DNA from: Chelativorans multitrophicus
Lineage (GTDB): Bacteria > Pseudomonadota > Alphaproteobacteria > Rhizobiales > Rhizobiaceae
Direction of reading: 5' to 3'
NCBI RefSeq assembly: GCF_011317445.1
Contig: NZ_JAAAPL010000003.1
Location: 682,001-746,000 of the forward strand
Length of the DNA: 64,000 nt
A model generated the notes under the pieces. That model saw only the letters and a list, made by a program, of their open reading frames with translations. It made no database searches and was not told the DNA's origin. A program made the translations under genes and the position numbers. The stretch's first letter is position 1. Each line of letters begins with the position of its first letter. Positions 18,180-26,584 of the stretch are shown here, piece by piece.

Positions 18180-19211
18180 TCACCTTTCCGTCAGCTTCAG
18201 CTCGATGCGGCGGTTGCGGGATCGGGCCTCGGTCGTATTCTCCGGATCGAGCGGCTGAAACTCGCCGAAGCCCGCGGCTACGAGGCGTTCGGCCGGCACG
18301 CCGCTCTCGATGAGGAATTTCACCACGGCAACCGCGCGCGCGGTCGAAAGCTCCCAGTTGTCGCGGAACCGGCCAGTGCCCGACAGCGGAATGTTGTCAG
18401 TATGCCCGTCGACACGCAAAACCCAGTTGATCTCAGGCGGGATCTCCCTTTGCAGTTCCAGGATCGCGCCCGCGAGCTTTCTCATTTCTTCCTGCCCGTT
18501 GGGGTTGATCTCCGTTGCGCCGGACGCGAATAGCACCTCCGATTGGAAGACGAAGCGATCGCCCACGATGCGGATATCCTCCCGATCGGACAGGATTTCG
18601 CGTAACCTCCCGAAGAAGTCGGAACGATAGCGGTTCAGCTCCTGCACGCGCTGGGCCAGAGCAACGTTGAGCCGCCGTCCGAGGTCGGCGATCTTGGTGT
18701 TCGATTCCCGGTCCCGCCGTTCCGATGCCTCCAGCGCGTCCTCAAGCGCAGCGATCTGCTGCCTTAGGGCCGAAATCTGCTGGTTAAGAAGCTCCACTTG
18801 TGAAAGAGCGCGCTGGCTGATCTGGCGTTCCTGATCCAACTCGCCGGTAAGCTCGCCAATACGCTCGTTCGCGGCAGCTTCGCTCCCCGCGCCGCTCGAC
18901 AGGATCTGTTGCAGCCGGCTTTGCTCCGCCTCCGCATCCGCCAGCGAGGCGCGCAAGGTTGCGATCTGATCCTCTGCATCTTGGAAATTCGCTTTTTCGA
19001 GCGCCAGCAGTTGCGTCAGCTCGTTGATCTGCGCGTTGAGGCGATCGAGCGCCTCGTCCCTGCCGCTGATCTCCCGGCTTAGGAAATATTGGGCGACCAC
19101 AAAAACGGACAGCAGAAACATGATGGCCAGAAGCAGCGTCGCAAGCGCATCGACGAAACCTGGCCAGTAGTCGACCGTTCTTTCCCTGCGGCGGGAACGG
19201 GCAAGCGGCAT
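18180..19211 (-). CDS. MotB/OmpA-like peptidoglycan-binding stator protein
   Basis: 343 residues. One membrane segment (about 16-43) begins YWPGFVDALATLLLAIMFLL, with D21 placed like the proton-accepting Asp of MotB, TolR and ExbD. A coiled coil spans about 45-210, and a C-terminal OmpA domain (about 215-343) has the peptidoglycan-binding pattern VDGHTDNIPL, STARAVAVVKFLIESG, GFGEFQPL and RNRRIELKL. It overlaps the MotA-like gene upstream by one base, so the two surely form one complex. No flagellar gene is nearby, so this is an envelope motor of unknown task rather than the flagellar stator. Confidence 0.88.
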   Translation of the reverse strand: MPLARSRRRERTVDYWPGFVDALATLLLAIMFLLSVFVVAQYFLSREISGRDEALDRLNAQINELTQLLALEKANFQDAEDQIATLRASLADAEAEQSRLQQILSSGAGSEAAANERIGELTGELDQERQISQRALSQVELLNQQISALRQQIAALEDALEASERRDRESNTKIADLGRRLNVALAQRVQELNRYRSDFFGRLREILSDREDIRIVGDRFVFQSEVLFASGATEINPNGQEEMRKLAGAILELQREIPPEINWVLRVDGHTDNIPLSGTGRFRDNWELSTARAVAVVKFLIESGVPAERLVAAGFGEFQPLDPENTTEARSRNRRIELKLTER

Positions 19212-20224
19212 CAGCTGCCTTCCCGCTTCTTGAGGGATGCGGCGATGCTTTCAAGCGTCTCGCGCAGCGCCTTTTGATCGGTGGCTTGGGCTTCCACCCA
19301 GTCACGCATTAGCTGCTGCTCCTGGCGCATATTCTTGACGAGACCCGAAATGCCTTCGGCGAGGGAGGCCATCGCGGCGGCGGTGCGCGGGTTGCCGGTT
19401 CCTGCCTCCTGTGTCGCGCGCAGCCTTTCGGCGAGCTCGCGCAACTCCTCGGACGATCCGTTCCTTGCGCCGTCGAGATCCGAGCTTAGATCCGTCACCG
19501 TGGAAAGCCAGTTTTCCAGCTCCGTATAAAAGCGGTTCTGCGCGCGCCCGGCCTGCAGGTCCAGAAACCCGAGAATGAGGGACCCGGATAGGCCGAACAG
19601 AGACGAGGAGAAGGCCGTTCCCATGCCGCCGAGCGGTGCCGAAAGCCCTTCCTTCAGGGAATTCAGGACATCATTGGCATCGCCCGAGCCTGGATCGAGC
19701 GACTGGATCGTCTCGCTGATCGAACCGATCGTCTGCAGGAGCCCCCAGAAGGTGCCGAGCAGGCCGAGAAACACGAGAAGGCCGATCAGATATCGCGAAA
19801 TATCGCGGCTTTCGTCCAGGCGGGTGGCGATCGAGTCCAGGATCGAGCGCATGGAACTCGTCGAAAGCGCCATGCTCGAGGAACGGCTGAGCAAGGCTTT
19901 CATCGGCGCCAGCAGTACGGGCTCGGAGGAGTCGGTTCCGGCCAGGAAAGAGTTGACCCAGCGCACCTCCCGGAAGAGCCGCACCACCTGGCCAAGCGCC
20001 AGAAGGACGCCCACGGCCAGCACGCCCAGAATAAGGCCGTTGAGGCCCGGATTGCTCTGGAAGGCTGACGAGATCTGGCGATAGAGTATGGCCGCTACGA
20101 AGCCCACGATCACCAGGAAGATCAGCATCGAATAGAGAAAAACCTGCGGGCTCGAGAGACGGCGCGGATCATATTCATCGTCTGCGACAAGCCGCTCCGC
20201 CCCGAGCGATTTCAACAAGGCCAT
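19211..20224 (-). CDS. MotA/TolQ/ExbB-like proton channel protein
   Basis: 337 residues with four membrane segments at about 27-47, 62-82, 145-167 and 199-223. The third contains GLLGTFWGLLQTIGSI, matching the TolQ/MotA channel motif, and the fourth follows GMGTAFSSSLFGLSGS. The last 100 residues form a helical, probably coiled cytoplasmic tail. The ATG at 20224 follows a GAGGGGAGAG ribosome site; two further in-frame ATGs lie upstream (20308 and 20326) and would add up to 34 residues. Its stop overlaps the OmpA-like gene start. Stator subunit by homology; force-receiving partner unknown. Confidence 0.87.
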   Translation of the reverse strand: MALLKSLGAERLVADDEYDPRRLSSPQVFLYSMLIFLVIVGFVAAILYRQISSAFQSNPGLNGLILGVLAVGVLLALGQVVRLFREVRWVNSFLAGTDSSEPVLLAPMKALLSRSSSMALSTSSMRSILDSIATRLDESRDISRYLIGLLVFLGLLGTFWGLLQTIGSISETIQSLDPGSGDANDVLNSLKEGLSAPLGGMGTAFSSSLFGLSGSLILGFLDLQAGRAQNRFYTELENWLSTVTDLSSDLDGARNGSSEELRELAERLRATQEAGTGNPRTAAAMASLAEGISGLVKNMRQEQQLMRDWVEAQATDQKALRETLESIAASLKKREGS

Positions 20225-20378
20225 CTCTCCCCTCGACTCCGCTTCTGCCTGAAGATCCTTGGCGGAGACTCTAAACGGAAATGTGACGAAATTGAAATAT
20301 ATATCCATTCGACCACTGCCTATCATCCGCAGAGGTGGTTCAGGCGATATCTAGCGAAACCTAAGCCGGAGGGAGTTG

Positions 20379-21296
20379 ATGGCGCGAATACTCGTGACCG
20401 GCGCCACGGGATTTATCGGCCGTCATCTCGTGCCGGTGCTTCTGAAGCGCGGCCATGAAGTGGTCGAGGTAGGCCGGCGCACGTACGAATCCGCAGGGCG
20501 CTTCGTCGCCGTGGGCGATATCGGCCCGACGACAGATTGGTCGCCGGCGCTGGGAGGCGTTGACGCCGTCATTCATCTGGCAGGGCTCGCCCATAGGGAA
20601 GACGCGGATGAGGCCATGTTCTTCTCCGTCAACGACGCGGGGACGCGAAGGCTTGCCGAAGCCGCTCAAGCAGCCGGCGCAAAGGTGCTGGTGGCCTTGA
20701 GCAGCATCGCCGCCCGGGAAGCTGAGCAGAACCCGCAAAAGGCCAATGCCTATGGCCGCTCCAAGCTCGCCTCGGAAGCGCATGCGCGGTCTTTCGCCGA
20801 GGGAGGCGGCGTTAGCATCGTGCTGCGTCCGCCGCTGGTCTATGGCCATGATGCGCCGGGGAATTGGCGAAAGCTGCAGCGCCTCGCGGCAAGCGGTTTT
20901 CCGCTGCCTTTCGGCGCCGTGCGGAACCGGCGCTCGATCTGTTCGGTCGGCAATCTGTGCAGCGCCATAGCCGCTGCGGTCGAAGCCGGGCTGAACGGTA
21001 CCGGCAATGGCGTCTATGAGATTGCGGATCGCGAAGTGGTCTCGCTTGCCGACATTCTTGCCTGGCTGAGGGAGGGCATGGGCCGCCCGATAAGGCTTCT
21101 TCCTGTGCCTGCAGGCATGTTGGGCGCGGTGGCCGATCTTGCAGGCAAGCAGAAGCTCAAGACCGCGCTTTTAGAGGATCTGACGCTCGATCCGTCATCC
21201 TTCATGCGCGTCTTTGCCTGGAGTCCGCCGGACCATGCGGAGGAGGCGATCAGGCTTTCAGGCAGGCTTTACGCTTTTGGAGGCAACGCAGCCTGA
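20379..21296 (+). CDS. NAD-dependent epimerase/dehydratase (extended SDR)
   Basis: 305 residues. The nucleotide-binding ILVTGATGFIGRHL is at the N-terminus, followed by VIHLAGLAH, the catalytic region VALSSIAA and YGRSK (YxxxK), and LRPPLVYG. These place it among sugar-nucleotide epimerases and reductases such as UDP-glucose 4-epimerase or UDP-GalNAc reductase types, but the substrate is not readable. The ATG at 20379 follows GGAGGGAG; a TTG three bases upstream is also in frame. It stands alone on the plus strand between two minus-strand groups. Confidence 0.87.
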   Translation: MARILVTGATGFIGRHLVPVLLKRGHEVVEVGRRTYESAGRFVAVGDIGPTTDWSPALGGVDAVIHLAGLAHREDADEAMFFSVNDAGTRRLAEAAQAAGAKVLVALSSIAAREAEQNPQKANAYGRSKLASEAHARSFAEGGGVSIVLRPPLVYGHDAPGNWRKLQRLAASGFPLPFGAVRNRRSICSVGNLCSAIAAAVEAGLNGTGNGVYEIADREVVSLADILAWLREGMGRPIRLLPVPAGMLGAVADLAGKQKLKTALLEDLTLDPSSFMRVFAWSPPDHAEEAIRLSGRLYAFGGNAA

Positions 21297-21330
21297 TAAA
21301 CAGGGATGCAATGCAAGAAGCGCTGCAGCC

Positions 21331-22125
21331 TCAGGAAACCGGTTTCTGCAGCGCCTTCAGCAGGCTGCGGTGGATGAGCTCGTTGCCCGCCACCACGGAG
21401 CCGGTCCCGAACATGTCCTGGCCGCCGTTTCTGTCGGTCGCAAAGCCGCCTGCCTCACGCACCATCAGGATACCCGCGGCCATGTCCCAGGAGCTGAGGG
21501 CTTCTTCCCAAAATCCGTCCATGCGGCCTGCCGCCACATAGGCGAGGTCCAGCGCGGCCGAACCCAGCCGCCGGATGCCGGCGCTTTCGCCCATTACATT
21601 GCGCAGGTCGAGCAGTGCGCGTCCGTGATGGCCGCGCCCCAAATGGGGAATGCCCGTGCCGATCACGCAATCCGACAGATCCCGGCGTGCCGCCACCCGC
21701 ATGCGCCGGTCGTTCAAAAAGGCACCGCCGCCGCGTTCGGCCGTGTAGAGCTCGTCCATTGCCGGATTGTAGATCACGCCGGCCACGAGCGTGCCTTGCC
21801 GCTCCAGCGCAATCGATACCGAAAAGATCGGGATGCCGTGCAGGAAATTGGTGGTGCCGTCCAGCGGGTCCACCAGCCACCGGTGCTGGGGGTCATCTCC
21901 TTCGACCGCCCCGCGTTCCTCCATCAGGAAGGAATAGCCGGGCCGAGCGCGCGAAAGCTCGGTGTGGATGATCTCCTCTGCCCGGCGGTCCGCCTGGCTC
22001 ACATAGTCGCCGGGACCTTTGAGCGAGACCTGCAGGTTCTGCACTTCGCCGAAATCGCGCGCGAGCGAACGCCCGGCCTTCATCGCGGCTTGAACCATGA
22101 CGTTGATGATGGCCGAACGGGGCAT
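21331..22125 (-). CDS. Inositol monophosphatase family protein (SuhB-like)
   Basis: 264 residues of the metal-dependent, lithium-sensitive phosphatase fold. The metal ligands lie in FLMEERGAV, WLVDPLDGTTNFLHGIP and SSWDMAAGILMVREAGG, the three family signatures. Members dephosphorylate inositol-1-phosphate, and some also act in RNA-polymerase antitermination or on sugar phosphates; the present gene cannot be assigned further. It starts 23 bases after the efp stop and is probably co-transcribed with it. Confidence 0.92.
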   Translation of the reverse strand: MPRSAIINVMVQAAMKAGRSLARDFGEVQNLQVSLKGPGDYVSQADRRAEEIIHTELSRARPGYSFLMEERGAVEGDDPQHRWLVDPLDGTTNFLHGIPIFSVSIALERQGTLVAGVIYNPAMDELYTAERGGGAFLNDRRMRVAARRDLSDCVIGTGIPHLGRGHHGRALLDLRNVMGESAGIRRLGSAALDLAYVAAGRMDGFWEEALSSWDMAAGILMVREAGGFATDRNGGQDMFGTGSVVAGNELIHRSLLKALQKPVS

Positions 22126-22148
22126 GAAAAATCCTATCGCAAGCCGCG

Positions 22149-22712
22149 TCAGTCAGCGCGGCGCAGGTAAGTAATCTCGTCGGTGTCGACCACGATCCTC
22201 TCGCCGGCCGAAACGAAGGGCGGCACGAGGATGCGAACGCCGTTTTCAAGCACCGCGGGCTTGTAGGAAGAGGCCGCTGTCTGGCCCTTCACCACCGGGT
22301 CGGCTTCAGCCACCTGAAGCGTCACCTGCGGGGGCAGCGAAATGCCGATGGGCTTCTCCTGGTAAAGCTCCACCGTCACCGTCATGCCATCCTGCAGGAA
22401 GGCCGCGCGGTCGCCCACGAAATCCTTCTGAAGCTCAAGCTGCTCATAGGTTTCGGAGTCCATGAAGACAAGCGCGTCGCCCTGCTCATAAAGAAACGTG
22501 AAGTCCTTCTGTTCCAAGCGAACCTTCTCCACCGTCTCGGCGGAGCGAAAGCGCTCGTTGAGCTTCGTGCCGTCGATCAGGTTTTTCAGCTCCACCTGAT
22601 TGTAGGCGCCGCCCTTGCCGGGCTTCACTGCGTTCGTCTTCACCGCGACCCAAAGGCCGCCATTATGCTCGATGACGTTTCCGGGCCGGATTTCGTTGCC
22701 GTTGATCTTCAT
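22149..22712 (-). CDS. efp: Translation elongation factor P
   Basis: 187 residues. EF-P relieves ribosome stalling at polyproline stretches. The three-beta-barrel protein begins [19 protein letters not shown]; the modification loop is [13 protein letters not shown] with the lysine at the tip (K34 in KPGKGG), and the C-terminal [21 protein letters not shown] and [20 protein letters not shown] are diagnostic. I chose the ATG at 22712 from family alignment; upstream in-frame sequence is proline-rich and not conserved. No efp-modification gene is visible nearby. Confidence 0.96.
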   Translation of the reverse strand: MKINGNEIRPGNVIEHNGGLWVAVKTNAVKPGKGGAYNQVELKNLIDGTKLNERFRSAETVEKVRLEQKDFTFLYEQGDALVFMDSETYEQLELQKDFVGDRAAFLQDGMTVTVELYQEKPIGISLPPQVTLQVAEADPVVKGQTAASSYKPAVLENGVRILVPPFVSAGERIVVDTDEITYLRRAD

Positions 22713-22918
22713 TCTCACTGTCCTGATCTGGAGCCGCGCCACTGAGCCGGGCCGGCGCTTCAAGACCACAAAACCGCCGTGGAGGCAAGGTGGAGGAGGA
22801 GGGGAATAGGGCAAGACGGCACTGGAATGAAATGCGGCACATGCTCTCGGTTTCGATCGTCGACCGAGAATCCAAGCCTGAACGCTCCACACGCGCCGGC
22901 GATAAATAGAGGTCCAAA

Positions 22919-23932
22919 CTACCTCAACTCTTGCGAGCGCTCCGTGGCCTTTTTGATCTGCTCGTCCGTCAGGCCGGCCAGGAAATCTTCCATATCCAGG
23001 TCCGTGAGGCCCGCCCTGCGCGCCGTCATGTACCAGGATGCGGCGAGGATAGAGTCCGGCTCTGTTCCCAGGCCGGCCATATAAGCCTTCGCAAGACGGT
23101 TCTGGGCTGCCGCATTGCCGCTTTCAGCCGCTCTCTTTAGCCAACGGAAACCTTCCTCCATGTTTCTTGTGCCGCCCCGCCCCTCAATCAGCCATGCGCC
23201 GAGATCAAGCTGGGCGGTCTCGAAATTTTGCCGCGCAGCCTTCTCCAGCCACTGGCGGGCCTTTTCCTCGTCTTCCTGTTTTCCCGCAAAACCGTTGGCG
23301 AGGATCTGCGCCATCGCGTATTGCGCGTCCGGCAGGCCCGCCTCGGCGGCCCGCTCGTACCAGATCACCGCATCCGCCTCTTTCGCGCCGCTCTCGATCA
23401 GCATCTGCGCAAGGTTGAATTGGGCGAGAGGCTTGCCCGCCTCCGCAGCCCTGCGCATGAGCTCGTAGGCCTTGTCGAAGTCGCGCTCGATGAATTCACC
23501 ATCGAGCAGCATCAATCCGAACTGAAGCTGGGCCTCGGGATTGCCCTGCTCGGCGGCCCTGCCGTACCACTTGGCCGCTTCCTTCCCATTGCGCGGCACG
23601 CCGAGCCCCCGCGCATGGATTTCGGCAATGAGGGTCTGCGCCGCCGCATTGCCTGCTTCGGCGCGCGGTCGGGCAAGCTCCAGTGCCGTGAGATAGTGCC
23701 CGCGCTGATACGCGCCGAACGCCTCGTCGAGAACCTTGCCGAAGCGGGATGGGTCGAGCGCGGGAGCGGAAGGTTGCTCCCTGCTTCCTTCGCTATTGCC
23801 TGGCGCTGAAGGCCGGGCTCCCTTTTGCTCGGCGGGACTGGCCGCGGGTGCACCGGGTGTCGTTTGCGCCCAGGCCGGCGCGGGACCTGACCAAATCACC
23901 AGCGCGCAGAGAACGGCCAGGAGACGTCTCAT
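22919..23932 (-). CDS. Exported Sel1-repeat (TPR-like) protein
   Basis: 337 residues with a signal peptide (1-22, ending APAWAQ), a Pro/Ala/Ser-rich linker to about 60, then about six Sel1 repeats of the type [21 protein letters not shown] and [19 protein letters not shown] up to the C-terminus. Sel1 proteins are periplasmic or outer-membrane adaptors for protein-protein contacts. Its ATG overlaps the stop of the ThiE-like gene (ATGA), so the pair is translationally coupled. Function unknown. Confidence 0.88.
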   Translation of the reverse strand: MRRLLAVLCALVIWSGPAPAWAQTTPGAPAASPAEQKGARPSAPGNSEGSREQPSAPALDPSRFGKVLDEAFGAYQRGHYLTALELARPRAEAGNAAAQTLIAEIHARGLGVPRNGKEAAKWYGRAAEQGNPEAQLQFGLMLLDGEFIERDFDKAYELMRRAAEAGKPLAQFNLAQMLIESGAKEADAVIWYERAAEAGLPDAQYAMAQILANGFAGKQEDEEKARQWLEKAARQNFETAQLDLGAWLIEGRGGTRNMEEGFRWLKRAAESGNAAAQNRLAKAYMAGLGTEPDSILAASWYMTARRAGLTDLDMEDFLAGLTDEQIKKATERSQELR

Positions 23933-24588
23933 GCATTTTCCCCAAGCGCGGGAGCGTGCGCGTCGAGAAGGGCGTTGGCCTCGGCTACCATTGCAGCGGG
24001 ATCGCGCCCCTCCGCAAAGACCGCGCTGCCGAGGGCGACGAACTCGGCGCCCGTCCTTGCCACGTCCACGATCGAGGAGATCTCCGAACCTGCGAGCACA
24101 ATGCATGGGATCTGGATCATTTGCGCCCACCACCGGCCGAGCGACAGGTTGCGCGGATGCGGCTCCGGTTTGTTGTCGTAGCCGAAGCGCCCGAAAAAGA
24201 TATAGTCCGGCTGTGTTTCGCCCAATTCAAGCGCGTCATCGCGGCTCTTCGCCCCGCCGCAGCCGACCATCATCCGCTTCTGGTGTTTCTGGATGATATC
24301 TCCCAGCTCCGCCTTGGAGCCGTCGACATGTACGCCGTCCGCCTGCACGCGGGCGGCGATACGCGGCTCGCCGGCAATGATGACGGCGACCCCGCGCGCT
24401 TGGGCAAGCGGGGTGAGCCGTTCAGCCCTTGCCTGCAATTCATTCTCGTCGGCGCCGTAACCGGGAATGAGCAGGGAAGCGACGTCGCCGCCCGAAAGTG
24501 CAGCCTCGATCCGTTCCGCGTCGCCGGAATCCGGCGGCGGAGCGATCAGCACAATGCGGCAGCGGCTGGGGATCGGTGCTTCACTCAT
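23929..24588 (-). CDS. Thiamine-phosphate synthase-like (ThiE fold) protein
   Basis: 219 residues with a ThiE-type TIM barrel. Recognisable parts are AVIIAGEPRIAARVQADGVHVDG, MMVGCGGAKSRDDALELGE, PDYIFFGRFG and GAEFVALGSAVF. The canonical pyrophosphate and HMP-binding sequences of ThiE are degenerate here: there is no GPxFxTxTK and no VAIGGI. It may therefore not make thiamine phosphate. No other thi gene or TPP riboswitch is visible, and it is coupled with a Sel1-repeat protein by a four-base overlap. The call is to fold and family, not to activity. Confidence 0.75.
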   Translation of the reverse strand: MSEAPIPSRCRIVLIAPPPDSGDAERIEAALSGGDVASLLIPGYGADENELQARAERLTPLAQARGVAVIIAGEPRIAARVQADGVHVDGSKAELGDIIQKHQKRMMVGCGGAKSRDDALELGETQPDYIFFGRFGYDNKPEPHPRNLSLGRWWAQMIQIPCIVLAGSEISSIVDVARTGAEFVALGSAVFAEGRDPAAMVAEANALLDAHAPALGENA

Positions 24589-24753
24589 AATGCCCTGCTT
24601 GGGTTTTCAATCAGGCTGACCTGATGGTGATTTTTGGCTTGATTGGGGCATAGACGAAGCAAAGGCCAGCCCACAAGCAGAATAAATCATACCATGCCCC
24701 TCGCAAAAGCAAGGCAGAGGGTTTAATGCGCTCTGGCAACCGAAACTCCCGCC

Positions 24754-25527
24754 ATGGCACCGATCCTCAACGATCCGATCTTCTACCTGGCCGCTATTCC
24801 CGCGGTTATCCTCGTCGGCCTTTCCAAGGGCGGGCTCGGCGGCGCGATGGCCCTTATCGGCGTCCCGCTGATGGCGCTGGTCGTCTCCCCGGTTCAGGCC
24901 GCGGCAATCATGCTGCCCATTCTCATCGTGATGGACATCGTCTCGCTCTGGGCATGGCGGGGCTATTACGACCGGCGGCTGCTCGCCATCATGCTGCCGG
25001 GGGCGCTGGTGGGCATCGGCATCGGGTGGCAGATGGCGGCGGTTGTGACGGAGGACCATGTGCGCCTCATCGTCGGCATCACCACTTTGCTGTTCTTCCT
25101 TCGTTGGGCAGCCGACAAGCTCCGGAAAAGCGAACGGATAGCCGATCACAGCAGGGCCAAAGGCCTCTTTTGGGGCGCCGTCTCCGGGTTCACCAGCTTT
25201 GTCGCCCATGCCGGCGGTCCGCCATACCAGGTCTATGCATTGCCGCTGAAGCATGATCCGAAGCTTTATACCGGCACGAGCGTCATCTTCTTCGCCGTCG
25301 TGAATGCGGTGAAGCTCATCCCCTATTTCGCGCTCGGCCAGTTCGACGCGACCAATCTTACGGCGTCGCTTATCCTCGTTCCCGTCGCGCCGCTTGCCAC
25401 GCTCGCCGGCGCCTGGGTCATCCATCGCATAAAGCCAGAGATCTTCTACCCGCTGATGTATTCCATGATGCTCGTCGTTTCACTCAAGCTCATCTATGAC
25501 GGCGCCGCGGGACTTGCGGCCTGGTGA
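24754..25527 (+). CDS. TSUP family (TauE/SafE) sulfite/anion exporter-like protein
   Basis: 257 residues with eight or so membrane segments. The family pattern GLSKGGLGGAMALIGVPLMAL in the first helix pair and the repeated half VSGFTSFVAHAGGPPYQVYAL are clear. TSUP proteins move sulfite, sulfoacetate or other organosulfur anions, and the direction and substrate cannot be read here. Monocistronic, followed by 437 bases without a protein gene. Confidence 0.9.
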   Translation: MAPILNDPIFYLAAIPAVILVGLSKGGLGGAMALIGVPLMALVVSPVQAAAIMLPILIVMDIVSLWAWRGYYDRRLLAIMLPGALVGIGIGWQMAAVVTEDHVRLIVGITTLLFFLRWAADKLRKSERIADHSRAKGLFWGAVSGFTSFVAHAGGPPYQVYALPLKHDPKLYTGTSVIFFAVVNAVKLIPYFALGQFDATNLTASLILVPVAPLATLAGAWVIHRIKPEIFYPLMYSMMLVVSLKLIYDGAAGLAAW

Positions 25528-25690
25528 GACTGACGGCAAGGGTCCGAGCAGGCGGGAGCGGGCGCGTATTCACCGCGATTATGAAAGCATCCACAGGAAA
25601 GATCAGGGGCCGCCGCCGCGGGATTGCCAGGCCTATATCGATAGGCATGCTCGATTTTATCGTAATTTTTTTCTTTAGTCGCCGGAGTTC

Positions 25691-25706
25691 GTTAACTCCG
25701 GATTAA
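25691..25706 (-). promoter_or_regulatory. Perfect CtrA box upstream of small RNA candidate
   Basis: Read on the minus strand this is TTAATCCGGAGTTAAC, an exact TTAA-N7-TTAAC CtrA site. It ends about 25 bases before the predicted small RNA. It also forms the right half of a hairpin CCGGAGTT/AACTCCGG (25682-25701). Confidence 0.65.
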
Positions 25707-25730
25707 GCTTTACAGGCGTTTACTGTGTGT

Positions 25731-25826
25731 ATCCAGAGATCTGGATTCTGACCGAGTGGCTGGAGCCATTCTGTTTGACGCCTCCCTGTTAACTCCTGAG
25801 AGCCGCAGTCCCGCGGCTCTTTTTTT
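25731..25826 (+). ncRNA. Candidate small trans-acting RNA
   Basis: About 96 bases with three predicted hairpins: ATCCAG/CTGGAT (25731-25746), a seven-base stem 25754-25760/25765-25771, and an intrinsic terminator (25799-25826). Between the second and third hairpins is an unpaired stretch holding CCTCCC (25781-25786), an anti-Shine-Dalgarno motif common in rhizobial Hfq-dependent RNAs. No ORF fits. The shape recalls the MmgR (alpha-r8) family, but I make that comparison from memory only. A perfect CtrA box lies just upstream. Confidence 0.6.
25799..25826 (+). terminator. Intrinsic terminator of small RNA candidate
   Basis: Eight-base stem AGAGCCGC / GCGGCTCT with a six-base loop, followed by an unbroken run of T (25820-25826). 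It has no protein gene immediately upstream: the TSUP stop is 270 bases away. Confidence 0.9.
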
Positions 25827-25840
25827 GTGCCGGTTTCCCT

Positions 25841-25856
25841 GTTAACCTTCCATTAA
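25841..25856 (-). promoter_or_regulatory. Perfect CtrA box upstream of DUF1465 gene
   Basis: Minus-strand reading TTAATGGAAGGTTAAC is an exact TTAA-N7-TTAAC site, 108 bases before the DUF1465 start codon and 14 bases after the small RNA terminator. It may control the downstream gene. Confidence 0.6.
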
Positions 25857-25964
25857 GCTAAGGACTTGCGTCCGGGCGTGACCCGTCGCATTTTCCCAGC
25901 CAATTTGCGATGCAGGAGTGCCCGGCTCGACCGGGCCGGTACGGGGTTTGTGAGGCGAGTAGGA

Positions 25965-26495
25965 ATGGCTACCGTTTTTACGGGGGGCGCCGATATGATC
26001 AAGTTGGCAGAACGGCGAGTTTTCTCCCAATCGTTCAAGCCGCTCTATAATGAGGGCATGGGGCTGGTGGAGGAAGCTGCGGAATATCTGGACGGCGAAG
26101 GCCGCGCCTCCGCCAAGAACCTTTCCCGGACCGCCGCCAGCCTCTACGCCGCCGAGTCCATGCGCCTTACCACCCGCCTGATGCAGCTCGCCTCCTGGCT
26201 TCTCCTGCAGCGGGCCGCCAATTCCGGCGAGATGACGCGTGAACAGGTCGCCGCCGAGAAGGCGAAGGTCCGGCTCGATACAGCCTCGCTGCACGAAGAT
26301 GCGCCCGGCTGGAGCGAACTGCCGGAGCCATTCCGCAACCTCGTCAACCGTTCGCTGAGGCTCGAAGCCCTGGTCCGCCGCATGGACGAGGAAATTTACG
26401 GATCGCCCGAAAGCCGCGGCCGGAATGACCGCTTTCCGGAAAATCCGGTTTCGGACCAGATCAACCTTCTGCAGACCGCGTTCGCGAGAGGCTAA
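25965..26495 (+). CDS. DUF1465 family protein
   Basis: 176 residues. The conserved part starts KLAERRVFSQSFKPLYNEGM and runs through GLVEEAAEYLDGEGR, TRLMQLASWLLLQRA, TREQVAAEKAKVRL and FRNLVNRSLRLEALVRRMDEE. DUF1465 is an alphaproteobacterial family of soluble helical proteins with no assigned function. The ATG at 25965 has an AGTAGGA ribosome site; an internal ATG at 25995 would give 166 residues. A perfect CtrA box lies upstream, which suggests cell-cycle control. The next gene, ruvC, is 89 bases on, across an inverted repeat. Confidence 0.85.
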   Translation: MATVFTGGADMIKLAERRVFSQSFKPLYNEGMGLVEEAAEYLDGEGRASAKNLSRTAASLYAAESMRLTTRLMQLASWLLLQRAANSGEMTREQVAAEKAKVRLDTASLHEDAPGWSELPEPFRNLVNRSLRLEALVRRMDEEIYGSPESRGRNDRFPENPVSDQINLLQTAFARG

Positions 26496-26506
26496 AGATC
26501 TTTTTC

Positions 26507-26570
26507 GCGCGTAGCGGCAGCGAATAGAAGCGCTGACCCTATTCGATACTCGCTATTCCCTATGCGCTTT
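26507..26570. repeat. Dispersed GCGAATAG inverted repeat, copy 2
   Basis: Imperfect palindrome. The left arm has GCGCGTAGCGGCAGCGAATAG and the right arm reads back as GCGCATAGGGAATAGCGAG. It fills most of the gap between the DUF1465 gene and ruvC. Confidence 0.6.
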
Positions 26571-26584
26571 TCTATCCTGCCGGC

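Noticed and set aside
18180-20224. Zorya-type anti-phage system
   Set aside because: Only the two motor-like subunits are present. No ZorC, ZorD or ZorE-like helicase or nuclease gene is next to them, and the pair is surrounded by housekeeping genes.
24589-24753. TPP riboswitch for the ThiE-like gene
   Set aside because: No CTGAGA or ACC-type core motif found; the gene's leader is short and the neighbouring gene is divergent.
25496-25706. Two 60-codon frames after the TSUP gene
   Set aside because: Arg-rich composition, overlap with the TSUP end and no ribosome site.
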